Shown one piece after another: positions 6,004-13,862 of a DNA stretch of 64,000 nucleotides (within the stretch, counting starts at the first letter, position 1; the number at the start of each line of letters is the position of its first letter). Origin of the DNA: an uncultured Gemmiger sp. (GTDB taxonomy: Bacteria > Bacillota > Clostridia > Oscillospirales > Ruminococcaceae); contig CALXAH010000006.1 of assembly GCA_944386225.1 (NCBI GenBank), positions 1 to 64,000 of the forward strand, written 5' to 3'. The notes beneath the pieces were generated by a model. The model did no database searches. It was not told where the DNA came from and was given only the letters and a program-made list of their open reading frames with translations. Position numbers and translations under genes: made by a program.

Positions 6004-6873
6004 ATGAAAAAGACCAGTCAGACCATTATCACCGCAGATCAATTCTACACCATCACCGCCGCCAGCGGCAAGGTGCTGGAGGTTGCCGATTTCAACACCG
6101 AGAACGGTGCTGCTATCCAGCTGTACGCCAATGCGGGCGAGCCCTGGCAGCAGTGGAACTTTGTGCGTGCCGGTGAGGGCGTGTACCGGATTCAGAACCG
6201 CTTCACCGGCAAGATGCTGGACCTGGTGGACGGCGGCGTGACCGACGGCACCTGGGTGCATCAGTGGGAGGGCGCGCCTGCGTCCAGCCAGCTGTGGGTG
6301 CTGGAGCCCACCAACGACGGCCGTTTCAAGATCAAGTCCAACCTGGCCGGCAAGTGCCTGGACGTGGTGGGCATGAACGCGGAGAACGGCGCCCGTGTGC
6401 AGATCTGGCAGGATGTGAACGGTGACAACCAGCTGTGGGTAATCACCGAGGTCAAGGAAAAGAAGGCCGCCGCCCCCAAGGCAGAAGCTGCCCCCAAGGC
6501 AGAAGCCGCCCCCAAGGCCGCGGCTGCGGAGAAGAAGCCGGCTGCCAAGAAGCCTGCTGCTAAAAAGGCGGCTGCGAAGCCCGCCGAGAAGAAGCCGGCT
6601 GCCAAGAAGACTGCTGCCCCCAAGGCTGAGAGCAAGTCTGCCGCCAAGGCGGAGGCCCCCAAGGCTGAGAGCAAGCCCGCTGCCAAGGCGGAGGCCCCCA
6701 AGGCTGAGAGCAAGTCCGCCGCCAAGGCGGAGGCCCCCAAGGCTGAGACCAAGCCCGCCGCCAAGGTGGAGGCCCCCAAGGCTGAGACCAAGCCCGCTGC
6801 CAAGGCAGAGGCTCCCAAGACCGAGGCCAAAAAGCCTGCCGCCAAGAAGAGCACCCGCAAGAGCAGCAAGTAA
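6004..6873 (+). CDS. Ricin-type beta-trefoil lectin with a lysine/alanine/proline-rich tail
   Basis: ATG 6004 follows AAGGAGAGAGGAACA. Residues 12-150 form a ricin B-type trefoil with three QxW-like repeats (QQWNF, SQLWV, NQLWV), which usually binds sugars. From about residue 155 to the end (289) the protein is low-complexity Lys/Ala/Pro/Glu, ending KKSTRKSSK, like bacterial histone-H1-like tails. Within it are five 13-residue repeats of form APKAESKxAAKAE, encoded by a 39-bp tandem repeat (6616-6810). There is no signal peptide or membrane helix, so it appears cytoplasmic, which is odd for a lectin. The basic tail could bind nucleic acid; this is inference. It is a single-gene unit with its own promoter and terminator. 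Confidence 0.8.
   Translation: MKKTSQTIITADQFYTITAASGKVLEVADFNTENGAAIQLYANAGEPWQQWNFVRAGEGVYRIQNRFTGKMLDLVDGGVTDGTWVHQWEGAPASSQLWVLEPTNDGRFKIKSNLAGKCLDVVGMNAENGARVQIWQDVNGDNQLWVITEVKEKKAAAPKAEAAPKAEAAPKAAAAEKKPAAKKPAAKKAAAKPAEKKPAAKKTAAPKAESKSAAKAEAPKAESKPAAKAEAPKAESKSAAKAEAPKAETKPAAKVEAPKAETKPAAKAEAPKTEAKKPAAKKSTRKSSK
6616..6810 (+). repeat. Five 39-bp tandem repeats encoding the lectin tail
   Basis: The units start at 6616, 6655, 6694, 6733 and 6772, each encoding APKAE(S/T)K(S/P)AAKxE; a sixth degenerate unit follows. Units alternate S and P at one position, suggesting expansion as two-unit blocks. Confidence 0.85.
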
Positions 6874-6906
6874 TTGGCGCGGGGTTCATTTCCAAAATTG
6901 AAAATC

Positions 6907-6945
6907 AAATGCCCGCCGTGGTCCAAGCCACGGCGGGCATTTTTC
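6907..6945. terminator. Bidirectional terminator between the lectin gene and luxS
   Basis: AAATGCCCGCCGTGG (6907-6921) and CCACGGCGGGCATTT (6928-6942) form a perfect 15-bp stem, with T-rich sequence on both sides. Confidence 0.9.
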
Positions 6946-6959
6946 TGTCTGTTGATCGG

Positions 6960-7412
6960 TCAGTACCGCATTTTCTCCGGGCTCCAGCCGCGCAGAACCT
7001 GCAGCATGGCAGCGGCCTGGGGCCGGGCGCAGGCGCCGTCCAGGTCTTTCCAGTTGCCGCATTCCGCCTCGCTGGCGCCGGGCACCGGGCCGTCATACTC
7101 CGCCATAAAGGCAAAGCAGTCGGTGGTCAGTTCCAGCGCTTCGGCGTCGGAAAGCCCGCGGGTCAGCAGGTAGAAGCCGGTCCGGCAGCCCATCGGGTCC
7201 ACGTAGATCACATGGTCGGCCCAGCGGCTGTTGCGGGCCCGGGTGGCAAACAGATGCTCCAGTGTATGCGCTTCGGTGGTGGTCAGATAGTCGCCCTGGT
7301 TGGGCGCCTTCATACGGATGTCCCAGGTGTCCACATCCCCGTCCCGCCGGGACAGGTACATCCCGGGCCGCAGGGTGGTGTGGTCCACACAGAAGCTGGC
7401 AATGCGTTCCAT
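6960..7412 (-). CDS. luxS: S-ribosylhomocysteine lyase LuxS
   Basis: ATG 7412 follows AAGGAGGCGCCC. The 150-residue protein has the complete LuxS active site: metal ligands H49 and H53 in HTLEH and C118 in AECGN, with the catalytic glutamate E52 and cysteine C76 (PMGCRTGF). It cleaves S-ribosylhomocysteine to homocysteine and the AI-2 precursor DPD in the activated methyl cycle. It lies 10 bases downstream of pyk and is probably co-transcribed with it. Confidence 0.95.
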   Translation of the reverse strand: MERIASFCVDHTTLRPGMYLSRRDGDVDTWDIRMKAPNQGDYLTTTEAHTLEHLFATRARNSRWADHVIYVDPMGCRTGFYLLTRGLSDAEALELTTDCFAFMAEYDGPVPGASEAECGNWKDLDGACARPQAAAMLQVLRGWSPEKMRY

Positions 7413-7422
7413 GGGCGCCTCC

Positions 7423-9165
7423 TTACTGGGGCAGGCGGCGCACCACGCCCCGGGCGCAGTCCACCGATACCCGCACGTCATCCTTCAGAACCCGGGTGGC
7501 GCCTGCCGCGCCCACAATCACCGCCTTGGCCAGGGTCAGACCCACGATGGCCGCATGGCTGTTCAGACCCGGATCCTCGGTGATTACGGCGGAAGCCTGC
7601 CGCATATATTCCAGCATGTCGTTGTTGGTGAACGGTACTACCAGCACGTCGCCGGGATGGAACTTGGCCTGTACCTCCTCCAGATTGCGGCAGACGCAGA
7701 GGGGGCCTTTGGATACCAGCTTGCCCACGCCCACGCCGGTCAGCAGCGAGTCGCCCACCAGATGCACCTTGATCATATTGGTGGTGCCGCTGATACCTAC
7801 CGGCACGCCGGCGGTCAGCACGGCCAGATCGCCGTCCTGCACCAGACCGGCCTCCTGGGCGGCCTGCACCGAAAAATCAATCAGTTCATCGGTATTGCGG
7901 GCATAGGGCATCAGCAGGGGAATCACACCCCAGGACAGCGCCAGATGACGCTGCACCTGTTCTTCCATCACGCAGGCGATGATGGGCTGCTCCGGCCGGC
8001 AGCGGCTCAGCAGGCGGGCGGTTTCGCCGCTCTTGCTCACGGTGATCACCATGTCGGCCTTCAGGTCGGAAGCAGTGGTGCAGGCGGCGTGAGCGGTGGC
8101 CGCGGCAATGCTCAGGTGATGGTCGTTGGGGGCTTTGCGCATCCGGGACAGATAGTTGTGGTCGCTCTCGGTACGCTGGGCAATGGCGGCCATGGTGCGC
8201 ACGGCCTCCACCGGATACTTGCCGGCCGCGGTCTCGCCGCTCAGCATGATGGCGGAGGTGCCGTCATAGATGGCGTTGGCCACGTCGGTGATCTCCGCAC
8301 GGGTGGGGCGGGGATGCTCCATCATGCTTTCCAGCATCTGGGTGGCGGTGATTACCGGCTTGCCGCTGGAGAAGCTGTGGTAGATGATGTCCTTCTGAAT
8401 CACCGGGATTTCGGTGAAGTCGATCTCCACGCCCATGTCGCCGCGGGCAATCATGATGGCGTCGGCCGCGGACAGGATGGCGTCGATGTTGTCCACGCCC
8501 TCCCGGTTCTCGATCTTGGCGATGATCCGCATCCGGGACTGTTTGCTGTCCAGCAGACGGCGGATGTCCTGGATGTCGGCGGCGGTGCGGGTGAAGCTGG
8601 CCGCCAGGAAATCAAAGCCCATCTCGATGCCGAACAGGATGTCCTCCTTGTCCTTGGCGCTCAGGTAGGGCATCGACAGGCTCACGCCCGGCACGTTCAC
8701 GCCCTTGTTGTTCTTGATCAGGCCGCTGTTGTTTACCTGGCACAGGATGTCGGTTTCGTTTACGTCCAGAATGGTCATGCCGATCAGGCCGTCATCCAGC
8801 AGAATGGTGCCGCCGGCCTTCACGTCCTGCGGCAGGTTCTTGTAGGTCACGGCGCAGATGGTCTCGTCACCTTCCACATCCCGGGTGGTCAGGGTGAATT
8901 CCTGCCCGGCGGTCAGCTGGACCTTGCCTTCCTTGAACTGACGCAGGCGGATCTCCGGGCCTTTGGTATCCAGCAGGGTGGCTACCGGCTTACCCAGTTC
9001 CCGGCGCAGCCGGTCCAGAGTCTCGTACCGGCGCTTGTGCTCCTCATGAGAGCCATGGGAAAAGTTGAAGCGGGCTACGTCCATGCCGCTTTCGATCATG
9101 GCGCGCAGCACTTCCTCGTTGTCGGTGGAAGGGCCCAGCGTGCAGACGATCTTGGTTTTGCGCAT
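7423..9165 (-). CDS. pyk: Pyruvate kinase with C-terminal PEP-utiliser-like domain
   Basis: Start ATG 9165 (MRKTKIVCTLGPS) has AGGAGG ten bases upstream; a longer frame to 9282 is unsupported. The 580-residue length fits the Bacillus-type enzyme. The barrel shows the substrate signature IMIARGDMGVE and the metal/potassium-binding NFSHGSHEEH. Residues about 500-580 form the extra PEP-utiliser mobile domain (GDVLVVPFTNNDM...NSHAAIVG). It converts PEP and ADP to pyruvate and ATP. It appears to head a pyk-luxS operon. Confidence 0.95.
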   Translation of the reverse strand: MRKTKIVCTLGPSTDNEEVLRAMIESGMDVARFNFSHGSHEEHKRRYETLDRLRRELGKPVATLLDTKGPEIRLRQFKEGKVQLTAGQEFTLTTRDVEGDETICAVTYKNLPQDVKAGGTILLDDGLIGMTILDVNETDILCQVNNSGLIKNNKGVNVPGVSLSMPYLSAKDKEDILFGIEMGFDFLAASFTRTAADIQDIRRLLDSKQSRMRIIAKIENREGVDNIDAILSAADAIMIARGDMGVEIDFTEIPVIQKDIIYHSFSSGKPVITATQMLESMMEHPRPTRAEITDVANAIYDGTSAIMLSGETAAGKYPVEAVRTMAAIAQRTESDHNYLSRMRKAPNDHHLSIAAATAHAACTTASDLKADMVITVSKSGETARLLSRCRPEQPIIACVMEEQVQRHLALSWGVIPLLMPYARNTDELIDFSVQAAQEAGLVQDGDLAVLTAGVPVGISGTTNMIKVHLVGDSLLTGVGVGKLVSKGPLCVCRNLEEVQAKFHPGDVLVVPFTNNDMLEYMRQASAVITEDPGLNSHAAIVGLTLAKAVIVGAAGATRVLKDDVRVSVDCARGVVRRLPQ

Positions 9166-9307
9166 ACTTTGTTGTCCTCCTCTTACTTTATATAGAGGTT
9201 CCTCAGGGGCCGCGAAAGCCCGGGCGGGAATATCCGGATTCATTATAAACGAAAAACAGGGCCCGTACAAGCGTTCGGGCAATAGTCTTTCTTTTCACGG
9301 GTTTATA

Positions 9308-9316
9308 TGGTATAAT
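9308..9316 (+). promoter_or_regulatory. Extended -10 promoter of deoB
   Basis: TGGTATAAT (TATAAT 9311-9316) lies about 45 bases before the deoB ATG; the -35 region is weak. Confidence 0.6.
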
Positions 9317-9361
9317 ACAGTCGATTTCTACACAATTTGCCTGTAAGGAGGTAAAAAATAT

Positions 9362-10540
9362 ATGGCAAAACGCGTATTCCTGATTGTACTGGACAGCTTT
9401 GGTATCGGCGCAGAACCGGATGCCGCCGCTTTTGGCGACGAGGGTTCCAACACGCTGGCCAGCATCGCGGCCAGCCCGGCGTTCGATATCCCGCAGATGC
9501 GGCGTCTGGGCCTGTTCAATATTGACGGCGTAACCTGCGGCGAAAAGACCGATGCGCCCGAAGGGGCGTTCGCGCGCCTGCAGGAGGCCAGCAACGGCAA
9601 GGATACCACCATCGGCCACTGGGAGATTGCCGGTGTGGAGAGCCCCCGAGCCCTGCCCACCTATCCGGACGGTTTCCCGCCCGAGGTGATTGCGGAGTAC
9701 GAAGCTCGCACCGGCCGCAAGGTGCTCTGCAACAAGCCCTACTCCGGCACTCAGGTGCTGGTGGATTACGGCGAGGAGCATATGCGCACCGGCGCGCTGA
9801 TTGTGTATACTTCGGCCGACAGTGTGTTCCAGGTGGCCGCCCATGAGGACGTGGTGCCGGTGGAACAGCTGTACGAGTACTGCCAGATCGCCCGGGATAT
9901 GCTGCGGGGCGAGCATGGCGTAGGCCGTGTGATTGCCCGTCCGTTTGTGGGCACCTGCGCCGCGGACTTCAAGCGCACCCCCAACCGGCATGACTTCTCG
10001 CTGGAGCCGCCCGCGCCCACCATGCTGGATTACCTGAAAGCCGCCGGCCGGGACGTGATCGCGGTAGGCAAGATCCATGACATCTTTGCCGGGCAGGGCA
10101 CTACCGAGACCATCCGCACCAAGAACAACGACGACGGTATGCGGGTAACCCTGGAACTGGCCGACCGGGACTTCGACGGCCTGGCTTTTGTGAACCTGGT
10201 GGACTTTGATATGGTGTACGGTCACCGCCGCAACATCGACGGCTACGCCGATGCGGCCACCCGCTTTGACAAGGGCCTGACCGAACTGCTGGGCAAGCTG
10301 CGGCCGGAAGATCTGGTGCTCATCACAGCCGACCACGGCTGCGATCCGGGTTATACCAAGACCACCGACCATACCCGTGAGTATGTGCCTCTGCTGATCA
10401 CCGGCGCGCCGGTGCGCCCGGGCGTGGATCTGGGCACCCGGCTGAGCTTTGCCAGCATTGCCCGCACCGTCTGCGACTATCTGGATGTGGAAACTCCGCT
10501 GACCACCGGCGCCAGCCTGTGGCCGGAAATCCGCCGCTGA
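9362..10540 (+). CDS. deoB: Phosphopentomutase DeoB
   Basis: ATG 9362 follows AAGGAGGTAAAAAATAT. The 392-residue protein is an alkaline-phosphatase-superfamily mutase with the N-terminal metal site VLDSFGIGAEPDA, the serine/threonine region GKDTTIGHWE that is phosphorylated, and C-terminal metal ligands ITADHGCDPG and TTDHTREYVP. It interconverts ribose-1-phosphate or deoxyribose-1-phosphate with the 5-phosphates in nucleoside salvage. It stands alone, between its own promoter and a terminator. Confidence 0.95.
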   Translation: MAKRVFLIVLDSFGIGAEPDAAAFGDEGSNTLASIAASPAFDIPQMRRLGLFNIDGVTCGEKTDAPEGAFARLQEASNGKDTTIGHWEIAGVESPRALPTYPDGFPPEVIAEYEARTGRKVLCNKPYSGTQVLVDYGEEHMRTGALIVYTSADSVFQVAAHEDVVPVEQLYEYCQIARDMLRGEHGVGRVIARPFVGTCAADFKRTPNRHDFSLEPPAPTMLDYLKAAGRDVIAVGKIHDIFAGQGTTETIRTKNNDDGMRVTLELADRDFDGLAFVNLVDFDMVYGHRRNIDGYADAATRFDKGLTELLGKLRPEDLVLITADHGCDPGYTKTTDHTREYVPLLITGAPVRPGVDLGTRLSFASIARTVCDYLDVETPLTTGASLWPEIRR

Positions 10541-10552
10541 TTCATCTCTGTT

Positions 10553-10597
10553 CGCGCTTCCCCTCTCCCTGGAGGGGGGGAGCGCGATTTGTTTTGT
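10553..10597 (+). terminator. Terminator after deoB
   Basis: CGCGCTTCCCCTCTCC pairs with GGGGGGAGCGCG (with a bulge) and is followed by ATTTGTTTTGTTT. Confidence 0.8.
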
Positions 10598-10695
10598 TTG
10601 GAAAAATCCACAAAAAAGAGCCGCGTTTTTGTATAGTGTTTCCAGAGCCAGGTGAAATAATTCGCTGGGATTAATCGTTTTGTAACTGAGTGCAT

Positions 10696-10715
10696 TGCCG
10701 ACCAGCTGGTCGGCA
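10696..10715. promoter_or_regulatory. 20-bp perfect palindrome before the YdcF-like gene
   Basis: TGCCGACCAGCTGGTCGGCA is fully self-complementary and ends about 28 bases before the GTG start. It could be a protein operator or an mRNA hairpin near the SD; no clear promoter is seen beside it. Confidence 0.55.
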
Positions 10716-10742
10716 CCCAGGGGAGGAAAGGATATTCATACG

Positions 10743-11540
10743 GTGAAACTGTACATTATCTGGGCGCTTGCCGTCCTGTTTCTGGGCGACAGCGTGCTGC
10801 GCACATTTCGCTCCAATTTTAATTTCGGGATACTTGTGATCTACGGCATTACGGCAATGCTGTGGATTTACGCGCTGTTTCATGGCCCCATCGACGCATT
10901 CTGCGCGGCGGGTGTGGGGCGTGTGCTGCGCAATCTGTTTTTCTGCGGGGTGGGGCTGTTCTGCGCGCTGCTGGCCTTTGTGGCGGTAAGCGGATATTCC
11001 AACCAGCCGCGGGGGGACGAGCAGGCCGTCATTGTGCTGGGGGCTGCCCTGCGGGGCGAGCGCCTGTCGGACGTGCTGCGCCGCCGCCTGGACGCGGCGC
11101 TGGCCTGCTGGCAGCAGCATCCGGAGATGCTGATTGTCACCACCGGCGGCCAGGGCAACGGCGAGGCCCTGCCTGAGGGCCGGGCCATGCAGGACTATCT
11201 GGTGGCGCAGGGCGTGCCGGCGGAGCAGATCCTGGTGGACGACACCAGCACCTCCACCGAGGAAAATCTGCGCAACGCCCGTGCCTTGCTGGAACAGGCG
11301 GGCCTGGCTGCCGACGCCCCGGTGGCAGTGGTTACCAACGCCTTTCATTGTTACCGCGCCGGGTGCTATGCCCGGCAGGCGGGCTTTTCGCAGGTGCGCA
11401 CCCTGCCGGCGGGTATCAGCCTGATTTCGGTGATGCCCTGCTATTTCCGCGAGGTATTCGCGGTGCTGTATTACTGGGTATTCAAGTCCTCGCTCACCGG
11501 ATGGATGCATCCGTTCGTGGGGATCTTGTCACTGATTTAA
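10743..11540 (+). CDS. YdcF/SanA-like DUF218 membrane protein
   Basis: The GTG at 10743 is preceded by GGAGGAAAGG at somewhat long spacing; no better start exists. Residues 1-85 hold three membrane helices. Residues about 95-230 form a DUF218 domain, with AVIVLGAALRG, then the hallmark VTTGGQGNGEALPEG and the STSTEENLRNA and VVTNAFHCYRA motifs. Proteins of this group (SanA, YdcF, ElyC) affect envelope integrity and lipid-linked precursor handling; the reaction is unproven. It ends 17 bases before the ABC ATPase and may be co-transcribed with it. Confidence 0.85.
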   Translation: MKLYIIWALAVLFLGDSVLRTFRSNFNFGILVIYGITAMLWIYALFHGPIDAFCAAGVGRVLRNLFFCGVGLFCALLAFVAVSGYSNQPRGDEQAVIVLGAALRGERLSDVLRRRLDAALACWQQHPEMLIVTTGGQGNGEALPEGRAMQDYLVAQGVPAEQILVDDTSTSTEENLRNARALLEQAGLAADAPVAVVTNAFHCYRAGCYARQAGFSQVRTLPAGISLISVMPCYFREVFAVLYYWVFKSSLTGWMHPFVGILSLI

Positions 11541-11557
11541 GAAACTGAGGTGAAGCG

Positions 11558-12340
11558 ATGGCTCCCATTATCCGAACCGTGAACCTGCGCAAGGTCTATC
11601 GGGTGGGCAATGAAAAGGTAATTGCCCTGAACGATGTGAACCTTGCCATCGAGCCTGGAGAGGTATGCTGCATTGTCGGCGCGTCGGGCAGCGGCAAATC
11701 CACCCTGCTCAACCAGCTGGCGGGGCTGGAAAAGCCTACCCGCGGGCAGGTGTTCATCGGAAAACACGAGATCAACACCATGACCGAGAATGAGCTGGCA
11801 AAATTCCGGCAGGCGCATCTGGGGTTTATCTTCCAGAGCTACAACCTGCTGCCCAACCTGACCGCGGCGGAAAACGTGGCGCTGCCCCTGATGTTCAAGG
11901 GAATGCCCCGCAAGACACGGCTCAAGCTGGCCAAGGAAGAACTGAAAAAGATGGGCCTGGTCAAACGGGCCAATCACAAGCCCACCGAGATGAGCGGCGG
12001 TCAGCAGCAGCGCGTGGGCATTGCCCGGGCCTTTGTGGCGAAACCCAAGGTGATCTTCGCCGACGAGCCCACCGGCAACCTGGACTCCGCCACCACCCGG
12101 CAGGTGCTGTACCGCATCCTGCAGATGGCGCGGGAGAACAACATAACCTTTGTGATGGTCACCCATGAACGGGAGCTGGCAGGCTGCGCCGACCGGGTGA
12201 TCACCATTATGGACGGCAAGGTGCAGAGCGACGTGGTGGTGGACGAGGAGACCCGAAGCCGCAGCCGTGCCGAAATGTTCAAAGATCTGGTGGACCTTGC
12301 GCCGGCGGAACCCCAGACCACCGTACCGGCGCAGAGCTGA
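11558..12340 (+). CDS. ABC transporter ATP-binding protein (MacB/LolD type)
   Basis: The 260-residue protein has a Walker A (GASGSGKST, about residues 41-49), a Q-loop at FIFQSYNLLPNLT, the signature MSGGQQQR, a Walker B (VIFADEP) and an H-loop (VMVTHE). NLTAAENVALPLM and the signature pattern place it with MacB/LolD/FtsE-type ATPases that drive mechanotransmission rather than classic transport. It forms a three-gene unit with the surface protein (12369) and FtsX-type permease (13849). Confidence 0.93.
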   Translation: MAPIIRTVNLRKVYRVGNEKVIALNDVNLAIEPGEVCCIVGASGSGKSTLLNQLAGLEKPTRGQVFIGKHEINTMTENELAKFRQAHLGFIFQSYNLLPNLTAAENVALPLMFKGMPRKTRLKLAKEELKKMGLVKRANHKPTEMSGGQQQRVGIARAFVAKPKVIFADEPTGNLDSATTRQVLYRILQMARENNITFVMVTHERELAGCADRVITIMDGKVQSDVVVDEETRSRSRAEMFKDLVDLAPAEPQTTVPAQS

Positions 12341-12368
12341 TAAGCTGACAAAAACAGGAGAGGGAACC

Positions 12369-13862
12369 ATGACCATGAAGAAAATGAGCCGAATTTTAAG
12401 CGTGTTTTTGGCGCTGGCGCTGCTGTGCAGCCTGTGCGCCGCATTCAGCGTGTTTGCTGAGGAGGGCACGGGATCTTCCGATCAGACGGACGGCGTAGTG
12501 ACACAGGAACAGAATTCTGCCCCTGAAAGTACGGCGACCCCCACACCTACGCCGGATCTTAGTCTGAACGGAGTTACCGGTGTCAAGTATCAGTCCTACG
12601 CCATTGGCACAGGTTCAGGCAGCGGCTTTGCATCCAATACCAGTGTGCCCATGTATACCACTGATCTGACCATCCGGGTGTACTTTACCTATACGTCGGA
12701 CAGCGGCGATGGCGCCTTTGTGGACGTAAGCAATTTTGTGCAACAGAACGGCGGTGTGGCGCTGTACAAGGTTGCGGATTCTACCAATCGTGGTTATGCG
12801 GAATTTACTGGCCTTAAATTCAATGGACCCGGCAACGGCTTCTCCTTTTCGGTGGGGGATCTGAAAAATCAAACCATTTCCATTGTGGAATGCCAGCTGC
12901 CCGAGCCCACCCCGGCGCCTACTCCGGTGCCCACGGCTGAGCCCACTCCGGAACCCAGCCCCACCCCGCTGCCTAAAACCCCGGGCCTGATCCTGAAAGA
13001 AACCAACTTCGGCGGCACCAGCGTGGCGGCGGGCGAGCCCTTTGACCTGACACTGACCATCTACGCCACCGATGGCGGCGAAAATCTTAGCGACGTTATG
13101 GTCACCCTGGGCATCAACGATGAAAACGTTACCCTGGCCAACGGCAATCTGAACGTCTACCTGGGCGAAATGGCCCCCGGCAGCACCCGCCAGGTTACTT
13201 ATAAGATCCTGCCCGGCGCAAACTTCACCGGCGGCGTGGCCAAGTTCTCGGTGGGCCTGTCCGGCAAAGGCAAGAGCACCGGCGCGGCCCCCACGACCGA
13301 CGGTTCCACCACTGTATCCGTGCCGGTTACCCAGCCCGACCGCTTTGAAATCACCGGCCTGGAAGCCCCCGAAACCATGATGCTGGGCGAAGAGGGCTAT
13401 CTGTCCCTGTCCTTTGTCAACAAGGGCAAGATGCAGGTCAACAACCTGTCCGCCGAACTGAAAGGCAACATGGCCAACCCCGGCCAGAGCCAGTATCTGG
13501 GCAATCTGGCCCCCGGCACCGAAAACTCGGTGGATTTCTCCCTGATGGCCAGCGAAGTGGGCACCATTGAGGGCACCATTGTGCTGAGCTATGAGGATGC
13601 CCAGGGCGAGATCATCACCCTGGAAAAGACCTTTAGCTGCACCGTGGAGGAGATGATGGGCGGCGGCGACATCTGGATCGACCCCGGCATGGATCCCACC
13701 ATGGGCGGCGAAGTGGAAGAACCTTCCGGCGGTGTGCCGGTGTTTGTCTGGATCATCCTGGCGGTTGTGGTGATCGGCGGCGGTGTGGCTGCTGTGGTCA
13801 TCGTGCGCAAGAAAAAGGCCGCCAAGCTGGCACAGCTGGAGGACAGCGATGAAGATATCTGA
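12369..13862 (+). CDS. Membrane-anchored extracellular protein with Pro/Thr linker and CARDB-like domains
   Basis: ATG 12369 follows AGGAGAGGGAACC. The 497-residue protein has a signal peptide (residues 1-33), a first beta-rich region (about 60-180), a Pro-Thr-Glu linker (about 185-210, PTPAPTPVP...), two CARDB-like immunoglobulin-fold segments (about 215-460) and a C-terminal membrane helix with a basic stop (VFVWIILAVVVIGG, then RKKK). It is therefore anchored outside the cell. It lies between an ABC ATPase and its permease and overlaps the permease gene by 14 bases, so it probably works with them as the extracellular adaptor, in place of a MacA-type protein. The cargo is unknown. Confidence 0.8.
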   Translation: MTMKKMSRILSVFLALALLCSLCAAFSVFAEEGTGSSDQTDGVVTQEQNSAPESTATPTPTPDLSLNGVTGVKYQSYAIGTGSGSGFASNTSVPMYTTDLTIRVYFTYTSDSGDGAFVDVSNFVQQNGGVALYKVADSTNRGYAEFTGLKFNGPGNGFSFSVGDLKNQTISIVECQLPEPTPAPTPVPTAEPTPEPSPTPLPKTPGLILKETNFGGTSVAAGEPFDLTLTIYATDGGENLSDVMVTLGINDENVTLANGNLNVYLGEMAPGSTRQVTYKILPGANFTGGVAKFSVGLSGKGKSTGAAPTTDGSTTVSVPVTQPDRFEITGLEAPETMMLGEEGYLSLSFVNKGKMQVNNLSAELKGNMANPGQSQYLGNLAPGTENSVDFSLMASEVGTIEGTIVLSYEDAQGEIITLEKTFSCTVEEMMGGGDIWIDPGMDPTMGGEVEEPSGGVPVFVWIILAVVVIGGGVAAVVIVRKKKAAKLAQLEDSDEDI

